From Dyella sp. C11 (GTDB lineage: Bacteria > Pseudomonadota > Gammaproteobacteria > Xanthomonadales > Rhodanobacteraceae), in the NCBI RefSeq assembly GCF_003121485.1, contig NZ_QAVX01000014.1, forward strand, positions 1 through 64,000: a DNA stretch of 64,000 bases, read 5' to 3'. Of the stretch, positions 16,196-27,319 are shown in pieces. The stretch's first letter is position 1. Each line of letters starts with the position of its first letter. Made by a program: the position numbers and the translations under genes. The notes under the pieces are model-generated. The model ran no database searches. It was not told the origin of the DNA and saw only the letters and a program-made list of their open reading frames with translations.

Positions 16196-18775
16196 TCAGG
16201 CGAGCGATTTGAGTCGATAGAGCGCTTCCAGTGCGTCGCGCGGCGACATCGTGTCGGGATCGATATCTTCCAGGGCGCGCTCCACCACCGATGGCGCGGC
16301 GGCGAACAAGCCCATCTGCGGGGATTCCACGGCCGGCGTCTTGGTGCCGGCTGCCGACGCGTGCTGGTACATGCCGCGCTCCAGCTCCGCGAGCGTGCGA
16401 CGCGCATCGGCGATGACCGACCTGGGCAGGCCCGCCAGCGCGGCCACCTGCAGACCAAAACTTCGGTTGGCTGGGCCTTCCTTGACGGCGTGCATGAACA
16501 CGAGCTGCTCGCCGTATTCCACGGCGTCCAGATGCACGTTGGCGATGGTGGCGTATTCGTTGGCCAGCTCGGTGAGTTCGAAATAGTGCGTGGCGAACAA
16601 CGTGTACGAACGGCTGCTGGCCGCCAGGTGCACGGCAGCGGCGCGTGCCAGCGCAAGACCGTCGTACGTGCTGGTGCCGCGGCCCACTTCGTCCATCAGC
16701 ACCAGGCTGTGTTCGGTGGCGTTGTGCAGGATGTTCGCCGTCTCACTCATTTCCACCATGAAGGTGGACTGGCCGCGCGACAGGTCGTCACCGGCGCCGA
16801 TACGCGTGAACACGCGATCGATCGGTCCGATCACCGCGCGCGATGCCGGCACATAGCTGCCGATATGCGCCAGCAGCACGATCAACGCGTTCTGGCGCAT
16901 GTAAGTGGATTTACCACCCATGTTCGGACCGGTGATCACCAGCATGCGGCGGGCGTCGTCCAGCATCAGGTCGTTCGGTTCGAAGGGTTCGTCGCGCACT
17001 TTTTCGACGACGGGATGACGGCCACGCTCGATGGCGATGCCGGGTTCGTCGGTGAGTTCCGGTGCGCTCCAGTCCAGCGTCACGGCGCGCTCGGCGAGCG
17101 TGGACATCACGTCCAGCTCGGCCATGGCCATCGCTGCGCTCTTGAGCGGTTCGAGCTGTTCGGTGAGCGTGTCGAGCAGTGCCTCGTACAGTGCGCGCTC
17201 GCGCATCAGCGAGCGTTCCTTCGCGGACAGCACCTTGTCTTCGAAGGTTTTCAGTTCTTCGGTGATGTACCGCTCGGCGTTCTTGGTGGTCTGGCGTCGC
17301 GTGTAGTGCGTGGGCGCCTTGTCTGCCTGACCCTTGCTGATCTCGATGTAGTAACCGTGCACGCGGTTGTAGCCCACCTTGAGCGTGCTGATGCCGCTCG
17401 CGGCCTTTTCGCGTTCTTCCAGCTCAACCAGGTATTGGTCGGCATGCGTGGCGAGCCGGCGCAGTTCGTCCAGTTCGGCGTCGTAGCCGTCGGCAATCAC
17501 GCCGCCGTCGCGCTGAAGCACCGGCGGTTGTTCCACGACGGCCTGCTGAAGCAGGGCAGCGGTGCCGGCGTGGTCGCCGATGCGTTCCACCAGCGCGTGC
17601 AGCAGCGGGCTGTCGAGCGTGGCGATCAGCGCACGCAGCGACGGCGCGGCGGCGAGGCCATCGCGCAGTGTCGACAGATCGCGCGGACGCGCCGAACGCA
17701 ACGCCACGCGCGCAAGGATGCGTTCCAGGTCGCCGATGCTGCGCAGCTGTTCGCGCAAAGGTTCGTGCTGGCGATGGTCGATCAGCGTGCCAATGGCCTG
17801 GTGGCGTCCGCGCAACAGGTCGCGCGAACGCAGCGGGCGATTGAGCCAGCGGCGCATCAGGCGTGCGCCCATGGGCGTCACTGTTTCATCGAGCACGCCA
17901 AGCAAGGTGTGTTCGGTGCGGCCGCTCGGGTGCGTGTCCAGTTCCAGGTTGCGGCGCGTGGCGGCATCCAGCGCGATGGTGTCGTTCGCGCTTTCCACGG
18001 CCATGCCGGAAATATGTGGCAACGCGCTCTTCTGCGTTTCTTCCACGTATCCGAGCAGGCAGCCTGCGGCAGCGATGGCGAGCGGCATGCGGTCCACGCC
18101 GAAGCCATCGAGGCCACGCGTGCCGAAGAAGCGGTTGAGTTCGCGCTTGGCGGCATCGCCATCGAAATGCCACGGTGGACGACGGCGAAGGCCGGGCAGC
18201 GTGCTGACGAATTTCGGCCACGCGACGTCGTCGCCAACCAGCGTTTCCGCCGGTTGCAGGCGTGCCAGTTCGGAGGCCAGCGCTTCAGCGCTGGGCACTT
18301 CGCTCAACAGGAAGCGGCCGCTTGCCAGGTCGACCCACGCCAGGCCGTAAGCGCCCTGGGCGCCGGCCGAGATCGACACCAGCAGGTTGTCGCGTCGTTC
18401 TTCCAGCAGGGCGGCGTCGGTGACCGTGCCCGGCGTGACGATGCGCACCACCTTGCGTTCGACTGGGCCCTTCGATGTGGCCGGGTCGCCGATCTGCTCG
18501 CAGATGGCGACCGATTCGCCCAGGCGAACCAGGCGCGCCAGATAGTTCTCGGCTGCGTGATACGGCACACCCGCCATGGGAATGGGCTGGCCGGCCGACT
18601 GGCCGCGCTGGGTCAGCGTGATGTCCAGCAACCGGGCCGCCTTGCGCGCGTCGTCGTAGAACAACTCGTAAAAGTCGCCCATGCGGAAAAACAGCAGCAC
18701 GTCCGGATGCTCTGCCTTGTGAGCCAGGTACTGGCGCATGAAGGGGGTATGGGTTTCGAAATCCTGGGTGGCCAT
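16196..18775 (-). CDS. mutS: DNA mismatch repair ATPase MutS
   Basis: An 859-residue MutS, which recognises mismatches and recruits MutL (encoded at 61.5 kb). The N-terminal mismatch-binding motif [11 protein letters not shown] carries the Phe-x-Glu wedge. The C-terminal ABC-type ATPase shows Walker [23 protein letters not shown], Walker [14 protein letters not shown] and the [11 protein letters not shown] segment. The start ATG 18775 gives a family-typical N-terminus ([11 protein letters not shown]); an in-frame ATG 11 codons upstream is possible. Neither start has a strong ribosome-binding site. Confidence 0.96.
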   Translation of the reverse strand: MATQDFETHTPFMRQYLAHKAEHPDVLLFFRMGDFYELFYDDARKAARLLDITLTQRGQSAGQPIPMAGVPYHAAENYLARLVRLGESVAICEQIGDPATSKGPVERKVVRIVTPGTVTDAALLEERRDNLLVSISAGAQGAYGLAWVDLASGRFLLSEVPSAEALASELARLQPAETLVGDDVAWPKFVSTLPGLRRRPPWHFDGDAAKRELNRFFGTRGLDGFGVDRMPLAIAAAGCLLGYVEETQKSALPHISGMAVESANDTIALDAATRRNLELDTHPSGRTEHTLLGVLDETVTPMGARLMRRWLNRPLRSRDLLRGRHQAIGTLIDHRQHEPLREQLRSIGDLERILARVALRSARPRDLSTLRDGLAAAPSLRALIATLDSPLLHALVERIGDHAGTAALLQQAVVEQPPVLQRDGGVIADGYDAELDELRRLATHADQYLVELEEREKAASGISTLKVGYNRVHGYYIEISKGQADKAPTHYTRRQTTKNAERYITEELKTFEDKVLSAKERSLMRERALYEALLDTLTEQLEPLKSAAMAMAELDVMSTLAERAVTLDWSAPELTDEPGIAIERGRHPVVEKVRDEPFEPNDLMLDDARRMLVITGPNMGGKSTYMRQNALIVLLAHIGSYVPASRAVIGPIDRVFTRIGAGDDLSRGQSTFMVEMSETANILHNATEHSLVLMDEVGRGTSTYDGLALARAAAVHLAASSRSYTLFATHYFELTELANEYATIANVHLDAVEYGEQLVFMHAVKEGPANRSFGLQVAALAGLPRSVIADARRTLAELERGMYQHASAAGTKTPAVESPQMGLFAAAPSVVERALEDIDPDTMSPRDALEALYRLKSLA

Positions 18776-18993
18776 AACGTGCTGTTCTATCGGGCCAAAC
18801 GAAGACATCCGGCCGTGGCGGGAGGGCAGTGTGCGCCCCTCGAAAAATGGCCGTCACGATAACCGAATTGACCCGGCGTGTACTTCCGTGGCTGCGTTTT
18901 GGTCGAATGCTTTTGCGATGGGCGGAGCCGTCGAAGGGGCACGATGCAGTGCCGCTTGTGGCGCCCGGATTCCGATGTGTAGGATCGGCCGCC

Positions 18994-20385
18994 ATGCATA
19001 TCCTTCATCAACCTGTCTCTCGTCTGGTGGCTGCGCTGCTTCTGGCGCTGCCTGTTTCCGCCGTTTCCGCCGCTGCCGCGAAGGCGCCGCCCGAGCCGGC
19101 CACGCTTTACGCAGGCGCTACCGTCATCGACGGCACGGGTGCCGAGCCCCGACCCGACCAGGACATCCTGGTGCGCGGCGAGCGGATCGTGGCCGTGGGA
19201 CCGCATGGCACGCTCGCGGGCTCGCACGACGCTGGCGTCCACACGGTGGATCTGCACGGCAGCTACGTGATTCCCGGACTGATCGACAGCCACGTGCACC
19301 TGGCGACGCCGCCCAACGCCAAGCGCGCGCAGGCCATCCTTCGGCGCAACCTGTACGCCGGCGTGACTGCCGTGCGCGACATGGCCGACGACCTGCGCTC
19401 CAGCGGCGAGCTGACGCGCGAGGCGCGTACCGGCGAAATTCCTTCGCCCGACATCTACTACGCCGCCGTCATGGCGGGCCCCGAGTTTTTCGCCGACCCG
19501 CGCGTGGCGGCGGCGAGCTATGGCGTCACCCCGGGCCAGAGCCCGTGGATGCAGTCCATCGACGAGAAAACCGACCTGCGTGAAGCCGTGACGCTGGCGC
19601 GTGGTACCTCGGCGACAGCCATCAAGGTGTATGCCGACCTGCCGCCGGATCTGGTGAAGAACATCACGGCCGAGGCGCATCGCCAGCACATCATGGTGTG
19701 GGCGCACAGCGCGGTGTTTCCCACAAGGCCGACGGACGTGATCAACGCCGGTGTCGACGTGGTCAGCCACGCCTGTTACCTGGCGTATCAGCTTGAACCG
19801 GTGATGCTGAAGAACTACGAGGACCACACGCCATTCCACGACGCGCTGCTGGCGCCGACGGGTGACGATCCCACCATTGCCGGCCTTTATCGCGACATGG
19901 TGAAGCACGGCACCATCCTCGACGCCACCGGCTGGCTGTTCGTGAAATACGACGCCGAGCGCAAGGCGCATCCGGAACGCAAGCCGTTGCGCTGCACGGG
20001 TCCTACGACGATTCGACTGGTGCGTCAGGCCTGGCAGGCCGGTGTGCCCATTTCCACCGGTACCGACAGTGATGGCGGCTACAAGGGCGTATGGCCGTCC
20101 GTTTACGACGAGATCGATTTCCTCGCGCACGACGTGGGCATGCCTTCCCTGCAGGTGATTCGCTCGGCGACGCTGGTGGGCGCCCAGGCTGCGGGCCAGG
20201 CAAAAGACATGGGCTCCATCGAAGCCGGCAAGCTGGCGAACTTTGCCGTGCTTTCCGCCGATCCGGTGAAGGACATCGACAACCTGCGCAGCATCCGCCT
20301 GACGGTGAAGCGCGGACATGAATATCCGCGCAGCCACTACAAGCCGATCACGAAAGAGGAAATGGGAGATGACGACGACGATTGA
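18994..20385 (+). CDS. Secreted metal-dependent amidohydrolase
   Basis: A 463-residue amidohydrolase-superfamily protein of the imidazolonepropionase/prolidase-like group, with a Sec signal peptide (residues 1-27, ending SAVSAAAA). All metal ligands are recognisable: H100-x-H102 in DSHVHL, candidate carboxylated K211 in AIKVYAD, H238 in VWAHSA, H259 in VVSHACY and D358 in STGTDSDGG. It should be an active periplasmic hydrolase, perhaps a dipeptidase or cyclic amidase; the substrate is unknown. The C-terminus is a run of five Asp. Its last codons overlap the start of the M19-family gene, so the pair is translationally coupled. Confidence 0.85.
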   Translation: MHILHQPVSRLVAALLLALPVSAVSAAAAKAPPEPATLYAGATVIDGTGAEPRPDQDILVRGERIVAVGPHGTLAGSHDAGVHTVDLHGSYVIPGLIDSHVHLATPPNAKRAQAILRRNLYAGVTAVRDMADDLRSSGELTREARTGEIPSPDIYYAAVMAGPEFFADPRVAAASYGVTPGQSPWMQSIDEKTDLREAVTLARGTSATAIKVYADLPPDLVKNITAEAHRQHIMVWAHSAVFPTRPTDVINAGVDVVSHACYLAYQLEPVMLKNYEDHTPFHDALLAPTGDDPTIAGLYRDMVKHGTILDATGWLFVKYDAERKAHPERKPLRCTGPTTIRLVRQAWQAGVPISTGTDSDGGYKGVWPSVYDEIDFLAHDVGMPSLQVIRSATLVGAQAAGQAKDMGSIEAGKLANFAVLSADPVKDIDNLRSIRLTVKRGHEYPRSHYKPITKEEMGDDDDD

Positions 20386-21514
20386 CCGGCGCACGTTCCT
20401 CACCGGCATGACATGGGCGGCAGCGGTTTCGATGCTGCCGTGGGAAGCACGCGGCGCATCGCCAAAGGGCGCGGGTATGGCAGACAGCGGCATCATCATC
20501 AATGCACTCGGCGGCCTGGATGATCCCAACCGAGGGTCGGACGCGCTGGTGCCCGAGTTCTCGCCACGCGTCCTGGCCGAAGCGCATGCCTCGGGCCTTA
20601 CGGCGGTGAACATCACGCTGGGTTATGTCTCCGGTCCGGATGACCCGTTCGAAGCCAGCGTGCGCGACATTGCCGCCACCGATGCATTGGTGCGTGAGCA
20701 CGAACGCGATGTGATGAAAATCCTCACGGCTGCCGACATCCGCCGCGCCAAGGCCGAGAACAAGATCGGCCTGATCTACGGCTTCCAGAATGGCGCGATG
20801 ATGGGCAACGACGCCAAGCGCGTGGACATCTTCGCGGACCTTGGCGTGCGCGTCTTCCAGCTCACCTACAATCCGGCGAATCAGCTCGGCGACGGTTCCA
20901 TGGCCAAGGAAAACCGCGGGCTCACGCCGTTCGGTCGCGAAGTGGTGGCGCAGCTCAATGCGCGCCACGTGATGGTGGACCTGTCGCACAGTGGCGAGCA
21001 GACCTGCCTGGAAGCTGCACGCGTATCCAAGGCTCCCATCTCGATCAATCACACGGGTTGTCGCGCGGTGACCAATCTGCCGCGCAACAAGACCGATGCC
21101 GAACTGCGGCTGGTGGCGGAGAAGGGCGGCTTCATCGGCATCTATTTCATGCCCTTCGTCAACCCGACGGGCCACGCGCGTGCGGAGGATGTGGTTGCCC
21201 ACATCGATCACGCGGTGAACGTGTGCGGTGAAGATCACGTCGGTATCGGCACCGACGGCACGGTGACGCAGATCGACGATCTGCAGGCGTACCAGGCCAT
21301 GCTGGCGAAGGAAATCGCACAGCGCCAGGCACAGGGCATCAGCGCGGCAGGCGAGGGGCCGGATACCTATCCGTTCGTGGTCGACCTGCGTGGCCCGCAG
21401 CAGTTCCACAAGCTGCAACAGCTGCTGGCGCAGAAGGGCTACAGCAGCGCACGGATCGAGAAGATCCTCGGACTGAATTTCCTTTCCTTCGCGCAGACGG
21501 TGTGGGGTGGTTGA
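20369..21514 (+). CDS. Tat-exported M19 (membrane dipeptidase) family protein with altered metal site
   Basis: A 381-residue protein of the renal-dipeptidase (M19) family. The N-terminus DRRTFLTGMTWAAAV is a Tat-type signal. Landmarks include LTYNPANQLGDG, GLTPFGREVVAQLN, H207 in MVDLSHSG, H228 in ISINHTGCRAV and D296 in GIGTDG. Two canonical elements are missing: the HxD motif is replaced by INALGGLDD (residues 44-52), and the bridging Glu (usually GxEGG) is Gln140 in YGFQNG. Zn-1 ligation is therefore doubtful, so this may be a divergent subfamily or a pseudo-peptidase. The start ATG 20369 overlaps the upstream gene by 17 bases, after GGAAATGGGAG. Confidence 0.82.
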   Translation: MTTTIDRRTFLTGMTWAAAVSMLPWEARGASPKGAGMADSGIIINALGGLDDPNRGSDALVPEFSPRVLAEAHASGLTAVNITLGYVSGPDDPFEASVRDIAATDALVREHERDVMKILTAADIRRAKAENKIGLIYGFQNGAMMGNDAKRVDIFADLGVRVFQLTYNPANQLGDGSMAKENRGLTPFGREVVAQLNARHVMVDLSHSGEQTCLEAARVSKAPISINHTGCRAVTNLPRNKTDAELRLVAEKGGFIGIYFMPFVNPTGHARAEDVVAHIDHAVNVCGEDHVGIGTDGTVTQIDDLQAYQAMLAKEIAQRQAQGISAAGEGPDTYPFVVDLRGPQQFHKLQQLLAQKGYSSARIEKILGLNFLSFAQTVWGG

Positions 21515-21577
21515 AGGGGGGGCGTCGACTGGCGCAGCCGCGTTTCAATCACGCCACACCCTTCGATCCAACCTCAC

Positions 21578-21670
21578 CGTCATTCCCGCGAAGGCGGGAA
21601 TCCAGCGTCTTTGCTTTGTATGCAACTCCAGAGAAAAGGCACTCGATTCCCGCTTTCGCGGGAATGACGG
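21578..21670. repeat. Inverted pair of ATTCCCGC-N-GCGGGAAT repeats
   Basis: Two oppositely oriented copies of a short palindromic element (each containing ATTCCCGC...GCGGGAAT; 21580-21603 and about 21645-21668) are separated by about 40 bases. A related pair lies at 44695-44776. They lie between the M19 gene and pncC. Elements of this form are widespread intergenic repeats in proteobacteria. Confidence 0.75.
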
Positions 21671-21800
21671 TGGAGAGGTTCGAGCGGCGGGGGAAATGCG
21701 AATGACCAGGGAGTCGTGGCGCATCCAGGTGGCATGCCCCTTGGCGTAACCGCCCTGGCGAGGTAGAACGATCTGCCCATCCCCACCCCCAGGGAAACCC

Positions 21801-22307
21801 ATGACGTCACCTGTCCCCACCGATGCCGAGCTCACGGCGCTTGCCGAGCAGGTGGCCGCTGCCGCACAGCAGCGCAACCTGATGGTGGTTACCGCCGAAT
21901 CGTGCACTGGCGGCTGGATTGCCAAGGCGCTGACCGATCTGCCGGGTAGTTCCGCGTGGTTCGACGCGGGTGTCGTCACCTACAGCTACGGGGCCAAGGA
22001 GGCCTTGCTGGGCGTGAATCACCGGACGCTGGAGCGTACCGGGGCGGTCAGCGAGGAGACCGCGCTGGAAATGGTGTCCGGCGCGCTGGCCCGCTTCGGC
22101 GCGGGCATGGCCGTGGCCGTGACGGGTATTGCCGGTCCCAGCGGCGGCACGCCCGACAAACCCGTGGGCACGGTCTGGATCGGCTGGAAGCGCCGCGGCG
22201 GCTACGCCCAGGCCACCCTGTTCCATTTCGATGGCGACCGCGAAGCCGTGCGCCGCCAGACCGTGGCGGCGGCGCTCACGGGTGTCATCAAAGCGCTGAC
22301 GGACTGA
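21801..22307 (+). CDS. pncC: Nicotinamide-nucleotide amidohydrolase (CinA C-terminal domain)
   Basis: A 168-residue stand-alone CinA C-terminal domain. It carries the signature [40 protein letters not shown], and [23 protein letters not shown]. PncC converts nicotinamide mononucleotide to nicotinic acid mononucleotide plus ammonia, recycling NMN made by NAD-dependent ligase. The ATG follows AGGGAA. It is the first gene of the conserved pncC-recA-recX-alaS-csrA order seen in many Gammaproteobacteria. Confidence 0.92.
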   Translation: MTSPVPTDAELTALAEQVAAAAQQRNLMVVTAESCTGGWIAKALTDLPGSSAWFDAGVVTYSYGAKEALLGVNHRTLERTGAVSEETALEMVSGALARFGAGMAVAVTGIAGPSGGTPDKPVGTVWIGWKRRGGYAQATLFHFDGDREAVRRQTVAAALTGVIKALTD

Positions 22308-22437
22308 GCAGGCATTGCCCACTGGCTGGCTTGACCGGTGTGGGATACTCGTACATCTCAGCTCACAGATCGCAGCCCGTGAGATCAGCCACGGGCATCA
22401 TGCTTTCCACTTCACTGCCACTCCGGGATTCAAGACG

Positions 22438-23469
<1,032 letters not shown>

Positions 23470-23525
23470 TCGGTGCCGGGCGCCCGCCGACACGGTTCGG
23501 TAGGCGTCCCGTTCCATACGAGTGA

Positions 23526-23545
23526 AGGGTGGCCAAGGCCACCCT
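23526..23545 (+). other. Intercistronic hairpin between recA and recX
   Basis: AGGGTGGCC-AA-GGCCACCCT is a perfect 9-bp inverted repeat in the 102-bp recA-recX gap, without a T-run. In E. coli a recA-recX intergenic terminator limits recX expression, and this hairpin may attenuate in a similar way. That role is inference. Confidence 0.5.
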
Positions 23546-23571
23546 GCTGAAGGCAAGGCCCTACTTCACCC

Positions 23572-24060
23572 ATGCCGCGAGAACCCGGTGACAAACCCAA
23601 GACCTCGGCCTACGACCGGGCCCTGGGCTTGCTTGCGCGCCGTGAGCATTCCCGCCGCGAGCTGAAGCTCAAGCTGAGGCAGAAGGGTTACGAGGGCGAG
23701 GAAGCCGGCGAGGCCATCGATCGCCTGGGCGAGCAGCATTACCAGGACGACGAACGGTTCGCGGGCTCGCTGATCCGCAGCCGCGTGGCCCAGGGCTACG
23801 GACCCATGCGGGTCAGGGCTGAATTGAAAAGCCACGGCCTGTCCGATGCGCGCATTCGCGCCTTGCTGGACGAGGCCGGCATCGATTGGCAGGCCAGCGC
23901 CCTGGCCCAGGTTCGGCGTCGTTTTGGCGGCGGATCGCCACCGGATCGCGACGAAAAGGCACGCAGGGCGCAATTCCTCTTGCGTCGGGGCTTTCCCGCC
24001 GCCACAGTACGGAATGTTACCCACGCCGACGTGGACGACGCAGCCGACGACGAAGCCTGA
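23572..24060 (+). CDS. recX: Regulatory protein RecX
   Basis: A 162-residue RecX with its three-helix repeat pattern: YDRALGLLARREHSRRELKLKLRQKGY, then DERFAGSLIRSRVAQGYGPMRVRAELKSHGL, then the third repeat ending FLLRRGFPAATVRNV. RecX binds RecA filaments and limits their extension. It follows recA in the same direction, separated by a hairpin that probably lowers its expression. No strong ribosome-binding site is seen before the ATG, which also fits low expression. Confidence 0.93.
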   Translation: MPREPGDKPKTSAYDRALGLLARREHSRRELKLKLRQKGYEGEEAGEAIDRLGEQHYQDDERFAGSLIRSRVAQGYGPMRVRAELKSHGLSDARIRALLDEAGIDWQASALAQVRRRFGGGSPPDRDEKARRAQFLLRRGFPAATVRNVTHADVDDAADDEA

Positions 24061-24140
24061 CCTCCCCGCTGTTGGGGTAGATGGTCGTCGCTCAGGCGGC
24101 GCTCCGGCGTGACCCTCTCCGCCAGGTCTTCCCCAGCCGC

Positions 24141-26777
24141 ATGAAAACTGCCGACATCCGCTCGACCTTCCTCGACTATTTCCGTTCGAAAGGGCACACC
24201 ATCGTGCCGTCCAGTTCGCTGGTGCCGTCCAGCGACCCGACGCTGTTGTTCACCAACTCGGGCATGGTGCAGTTCAAGAACGTGTTCCTCGGCAGTGAAA
24301 AGCTGTCGTACGTGCGCGCAGCCGACGTGCAGCGCTGCCTGCGTGCCGGCGGCAAGCATAACGATCTGGACGCCGTCGGCTACACCGCGCGCCATCACAC
24401 CTTCTTCGAAATGTTGGGCAACTGGTCGTTTGGCGACTACTTCAAGCGCGACGCCATCGTGTACGCATGGGAGTTGCTGACGGGCGTGTTCAAGCTGCCG
24501 AAGGACAAGTTGTGGGTCACGGTGTATCACACCGACGACGAAGCCTTCGACATCTGGAACAAGGAAGTCGGCGTGCCGGCCGAGCGCATCGTGCGCATCG
24601 GCGACAACAAGGGCGCGCCGTACGCGTCGGACAATTTCTGGCAGATGGCCGACACCGGCCCTTGTGGTCCGTGCACGGAAATCTTCTTCGATCACGGCGA
24701 GGACATCGCCGGCGGTCCGCCGGGTTCGCCCGATGAAGATGGCGATCGCTACATCGAAATCTGGAACCTGGTGTTCATGCAGTTCGACCGCGCGCCCGAC
24801 GGTACGCTGTCGCCGCTGCCGGCGCCGTGCGTGGATACCGGCATGGGCCTGGAGCGCCTCGCTGCCGTGCTTCAGCACGTGCATTCCAATTACGAGATCG
24901 ACCTGTTCGAGCACCTGATCAAGGTCGCCGCTCAGCTCACCAGCACGACGGATCTGGCCAACAAGTCGCTGCGCGTGATCGCCGATCACATCCGCGCGTG
25001 CTCGTTCCTGATCGTCGATGGCGTGCTGCCGTCGAATGAAGGTCGCGGCTATGTGCTTCGTCGCATCATTCGTCGCGCGCTGCGCCACGGCTGGATGCTC
25101 GGCGTGCGCGGCGACTTCTTCTGGAAGATGGTGCAGCCGCTGGTGGAGGAGATGGGCGAGGCCTATCCGGAACTCGCGCAGAAGCAGGCGTTTGTCGAAG
25201 ACGCGCTGCGTACCGAAGAGCGTCGCTTTGGCGAAACGCTGGAAAACGGCATGCGCCTGTTCGATGCCGTGGCGGCCAAGTCCAACGGCGTCATTCCCGG
25301 CGCGGATGCGTTCCGCCTGTACGACACCTACGGTTTCCCGATCGACCTGACCGCCGACATCGCGCGCGAGCGTGGCCTGACGGTGGACATGGACGGCTTC
25401 GAGCAGTCCATGCAGGAACAGCAGAACCGCAGCCGCGAAGGCGGCAAGTTCGAAGCCAAGGGCCAGATGCCCGCCGAGCTGGCCAGCCAGCTGCAGCCGA
25501 CCCAATTCCTGGGCTATGACGCGCTCACCAGCCAGGGCAGCAAGGTGGTGGGCATCGTGCGTGGCGGCAAGCAGTTCGATGCGCTGGCCGACGGCGAGGA
25601 AGGTTTTGTCATCCTCGATCGCACGCCGTTCTATGCCGAGTCCGGCGGCCAGATGGGTGACACGGGCGTGCTCGCGAGCACGGCCGGTTCGTTCCACGTG
25701 GCTGACACGCTGAAGATGGGTGGCGTGTTCTTCGGACATGCCGGTCGCTGGCAGGGCAGGCAGGCGTTGCGCGTGGGCGATGTGGTGGAAGCCAACGTCG
25801 ACGGCTCGCGCCGCCAGGCCATCGTGCTCAATCACTCGGCTACGCACTTGCTGCATGCCGCGCTGCGCAAGGTGCTGGGTGAGCACGTGACGCAGAAGGG
25901 CTCGCTGGTGGCGCCGGAGCGCCTGCGTTTCGACTTCTCCCATTTCAAGCCGATGAGCGCGGAAGAACTGCGCGACATCGAGGCCATGGTGAATGCCGAA
26001 GTGCGCCGCAACGAGGCCGCCGAAGTGCATCACATGGGCTACAACGACGCGATCGAATTTGGTGCGATGGCGCTGTTCGGCGAAAAGTACGGCGACGAAG
26101 TGCGCGTGCTGAAGATGGGTGGTTTCTCCACGGAGCTGTGCGGTGGCACGCATGTGGGCCGCACCGGTGACATCGGCCTGTTCAAGATCGTCAGCGAGGC
26201 GGGTGTGGCGTCGGGCGTGCGCCGTATCGAAGCTGTTACAGGTGCGGGTGCCCTGGCGTACGTAGCCGATGAGGAACGCCGCTTGAGCGAGTTCGCGCAG
26301 CTGTTGTCGTCCAACGGTGACGAGGCTGTGGAAAAACTGCGCCAGCTCTTCGACAAGCAGAAAAAGCTGGAGCGTGAACTGGAATCGCTGCGCGCCAAGG
26401 CCGCGGGTTCCGCCACGGCCGACCTGGCTTCCACGGCGCGGAACGTCGACGGCATCAAGGTCGTCGCCGCGCGCCTGGAAGGCCTGGATGCCAAGGCCCT
26501 GCGCGATGCCATGGACCAGCTCAAGCGGCAGCTGGCGGACTGCGTGGTGCTGCTGGCTGGCGCTGCCGATGGCCGCGTGTCGCTGGTGGCGGGCGTCAAT
26601 GGCAAGGCACTGGGCCGCGTGAAGGCCGGCGACATCGTGGCCCACGTGGCCAGCCAGATCGACGGCAAGGGCGGCGGGCGTCCGGACATGGCCCAGGGTG
26701 GCGGTAACGACACCCCGGAATTGCCCGGCATCCTGGACGGTTTGGCCGGCTGGATCGGTGAGCGGTTGGCGTCCTGA
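24141..26777 (+). CDS. alaS: Alanyl-tRNA synthetase
   Basis: An 878-residue class II synthetase. The N-terminal catalytic domain begins [25 protein letters not shown] and continues through [29 protein letters not shown]. The central editing domain, which removes misactivated Ser and Gly, shows the [11 protein letters not shown] zinc motif and the distal CGGTH motif. The C-Ala oligomerisation domain ([12 protein letters not shown]) is complete. The start ATG 24141 matches the usual N-terminus; the open frame extends 20 codons upstream without a good ribosome-binding site. Confidence 0.97.
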   Translation: MKTADIRSTFLDYFRSKGHTIVPSSSLVPSSDPTLLFTNSGMVQFKNVFLGSEKLSYVRAADVQRCLRAGGKHNDLDAVGYTARHHTFFEMLGNWSFGDYFKRDAIVYAWELLTGVFKLPKDKLWVTVYHTDDEAFDIWNKEVGVPAERIVRIGDNKGAPYASDNFWQMADTGPCGPCTEIFFDHGEDIAGGPPGSPDEDGDRYIEIWNLVFMQFDRAPDGTLSPLPAPCVDTGMGLERLAAVLQHVHSNYEIDLFEHLIKVAAQLTSTTDLANKSLRVIADHIRACSFLIVDGVLPSNEGRGYVLRRIIRRALRHGWMLGVRGDFFWKMVQPLVEEMGEAYPELAQKQAFVEDALRTEERRFGETLENGMRLFDAVAAKSNGVIPGADAFRLYDTYGFPIDLTADIARERGLTVDMDGFEQSMQEQQNRSREGGKFEAKGQMPAELASQLQPTQFLGYDALTSQGSKVVGIVRGGKQFDALADGEEGFVILDRTPFYAESGGQMGDTGVLASTAGSFHVADTLKMGGVFFGHAGRWQGRQALRVGDVVEANVDGSRRQAIVLNHSATHLLHAALRKVLGEHVTQKGSLVAPERLRFDFSHFKPMSAEELRDIEAMVNAEVRRNEAAEVHHMGYNDAIEFGAMALFGEKYGDEVRVLKMGGFSTELCGGTHVGRTGDIGLFKIVSEAGVASGVRRIEAVTGAGALAYVADEERRLSEFAQLLSSNGDEAVEKLRQLFDKQKKLERELESLRAKAAGSATADLASTARNVDGIKVVAARLEGLDAKALRDAMDQLKRQLADCVVLLAGAADGRVSLVAGVNGKALGRVKAGDIVAHVASQIDGKGGGRPDMAQGGGNDTPELPGILDGLAGWIGERLAS

Positions 26778-26814
26778 CAAGGTCAACCGCATGGAGTCCG
26801 TTGGCGTTTACGCA

Positions 26815-26844
26815 TTGCGCTGCCATCGGACGCTCGGCTAGTAT
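26815..26844 (+). promoter_or_regulatory. Candidate sigma-70 promoter of csrA
   Basis: TTGCGC and TAGTAT separated by 18 bases lie in the alaS-csrA gap, about 190 bases upstream of csrA. The same TAGTATCC string recurs before tRNA-Ser. Identified by eye. Confidence 0.45.
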
Positions 26845-26889
26845 CCAAGCACTGCCGACACCGATGGTTGCGCCGGTGTCGCTCGACAT

Positions 26890-27038
26890 GGCATCACAGG
26901 GGATGCCTCGTCTGTGTAACCGGGGAAGGCGGTAGGGCCTTCGGCGGTAGCATCGTCGAAATGTCCAGGCGGTAAGGCTCAGGGGTGAGGCAAAACCGTC
27001 TGTTGGCCTGTGACCAAAGTATTCATGGAGTGGCAAAC
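26890..27038 (+). promoter_or_regulatory. csrA leader with possible CsrA-binding sites
   Basis: GGCATC-ACAGGG-GATGCC (26890-26907) is a hairpin whose loop side reads ACAGGGGA, close to the CsrA consensus ACARGGAUG. A second GGA lies in the Shine-Dalgarno region (CATGGAGTGG, 27024-27033). CsrA autorepression through GGA sites at the ribosome-binding site is well established in other Gammaproteobacteria; here it is inferred. Confidence 0.4.
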
Positions 27039-27245
27039 ATGTTGATTCTGACCCGCAGGGTCGGTGAAACCTTGATGATCGGTGACGAGGTGACCGTTAC
27101 CGTTCTCGGCGTCAAGGGCAACCAGGTGCGCATTGGTATTAACGCGCCCAAGAACGTTGCCGTGCATCGCGAAGAGATCTATCAACGGATCAAGAACGAG
27201 CACGAGCCGGATGGCACTGCCTCCGGCGGTACTGGCGAACACTGA
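27039..27245 (+). CDS. csrA: Carbon storage regulator CsrA/RsmA
   Basis: A 68-residue CsrA. The sequence [51 protein letters not shown] is the full five-strand domain with the RNA-contacting N-terminal LTRRVGE and the VHREEIY helix. It binds GGA motifs in mRNA leaders to repress or stabilise them and controls carbon flux, motility and virulence-type traits. The GGAG ribosome-binding site supports ATG 27039. It follows alaS, the conserved location. The downstream tandem array may supply an RNA partner. Confidence 0.97.
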   Translation: MLILTRRVGETLMIGDEVTVTVLGVKGNQVRIGINAPKNVAVHREEIYQRIKNEHEPDGTASGGTGEH

Positions 27246-27279
27246 CAGGCAATAAACGCTTTACCTCGAGCGCGCCGGT

Positions 27280-27285
27280 TAGTAT
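27280..27285 (+). promoter_or_regulatory. Possible -10 element of tRNA-Ser
   Basis: TAGTAT lies about 35 bases upstream of the tRNA 5' end. No good -35 is present at normal spacing, so transcription may also continue from csrA. Confidence 0.3.
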
Positions 27286-27319
27286 CCTTGCCGGCTCCGC
27301 AGAGATGCGGACAAAAAAC

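Noticed and set aside
16175..18862. Very long open frame on the plus strand opposite mutS
   Set aside because: It is a GC-rich shadow of mutS: Arg/His-rich composition with no recognisable domain. The same applies to long antisense frames over alaS (23796-26792), htpG (10891-12525), ppk1 (33075-34775) and amiC (59261-61429).
22308..22437. LexA operator upstream of recA
   Set aside because: Neither an E. coli-type CTGT-N8-ACAG nor a Xanthomonas-type TTAGTA...TACTAA palindrome was found by eye. GATACTCGTACATC is only weakly symmetric.
26985..27038. An upstream start for csrA giving an 18-residue N-terminal extension
   Set aside because: CsrA's first residues form its first beta strand and RNA contact site. 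The GGAG site and family length place the start at 27039.
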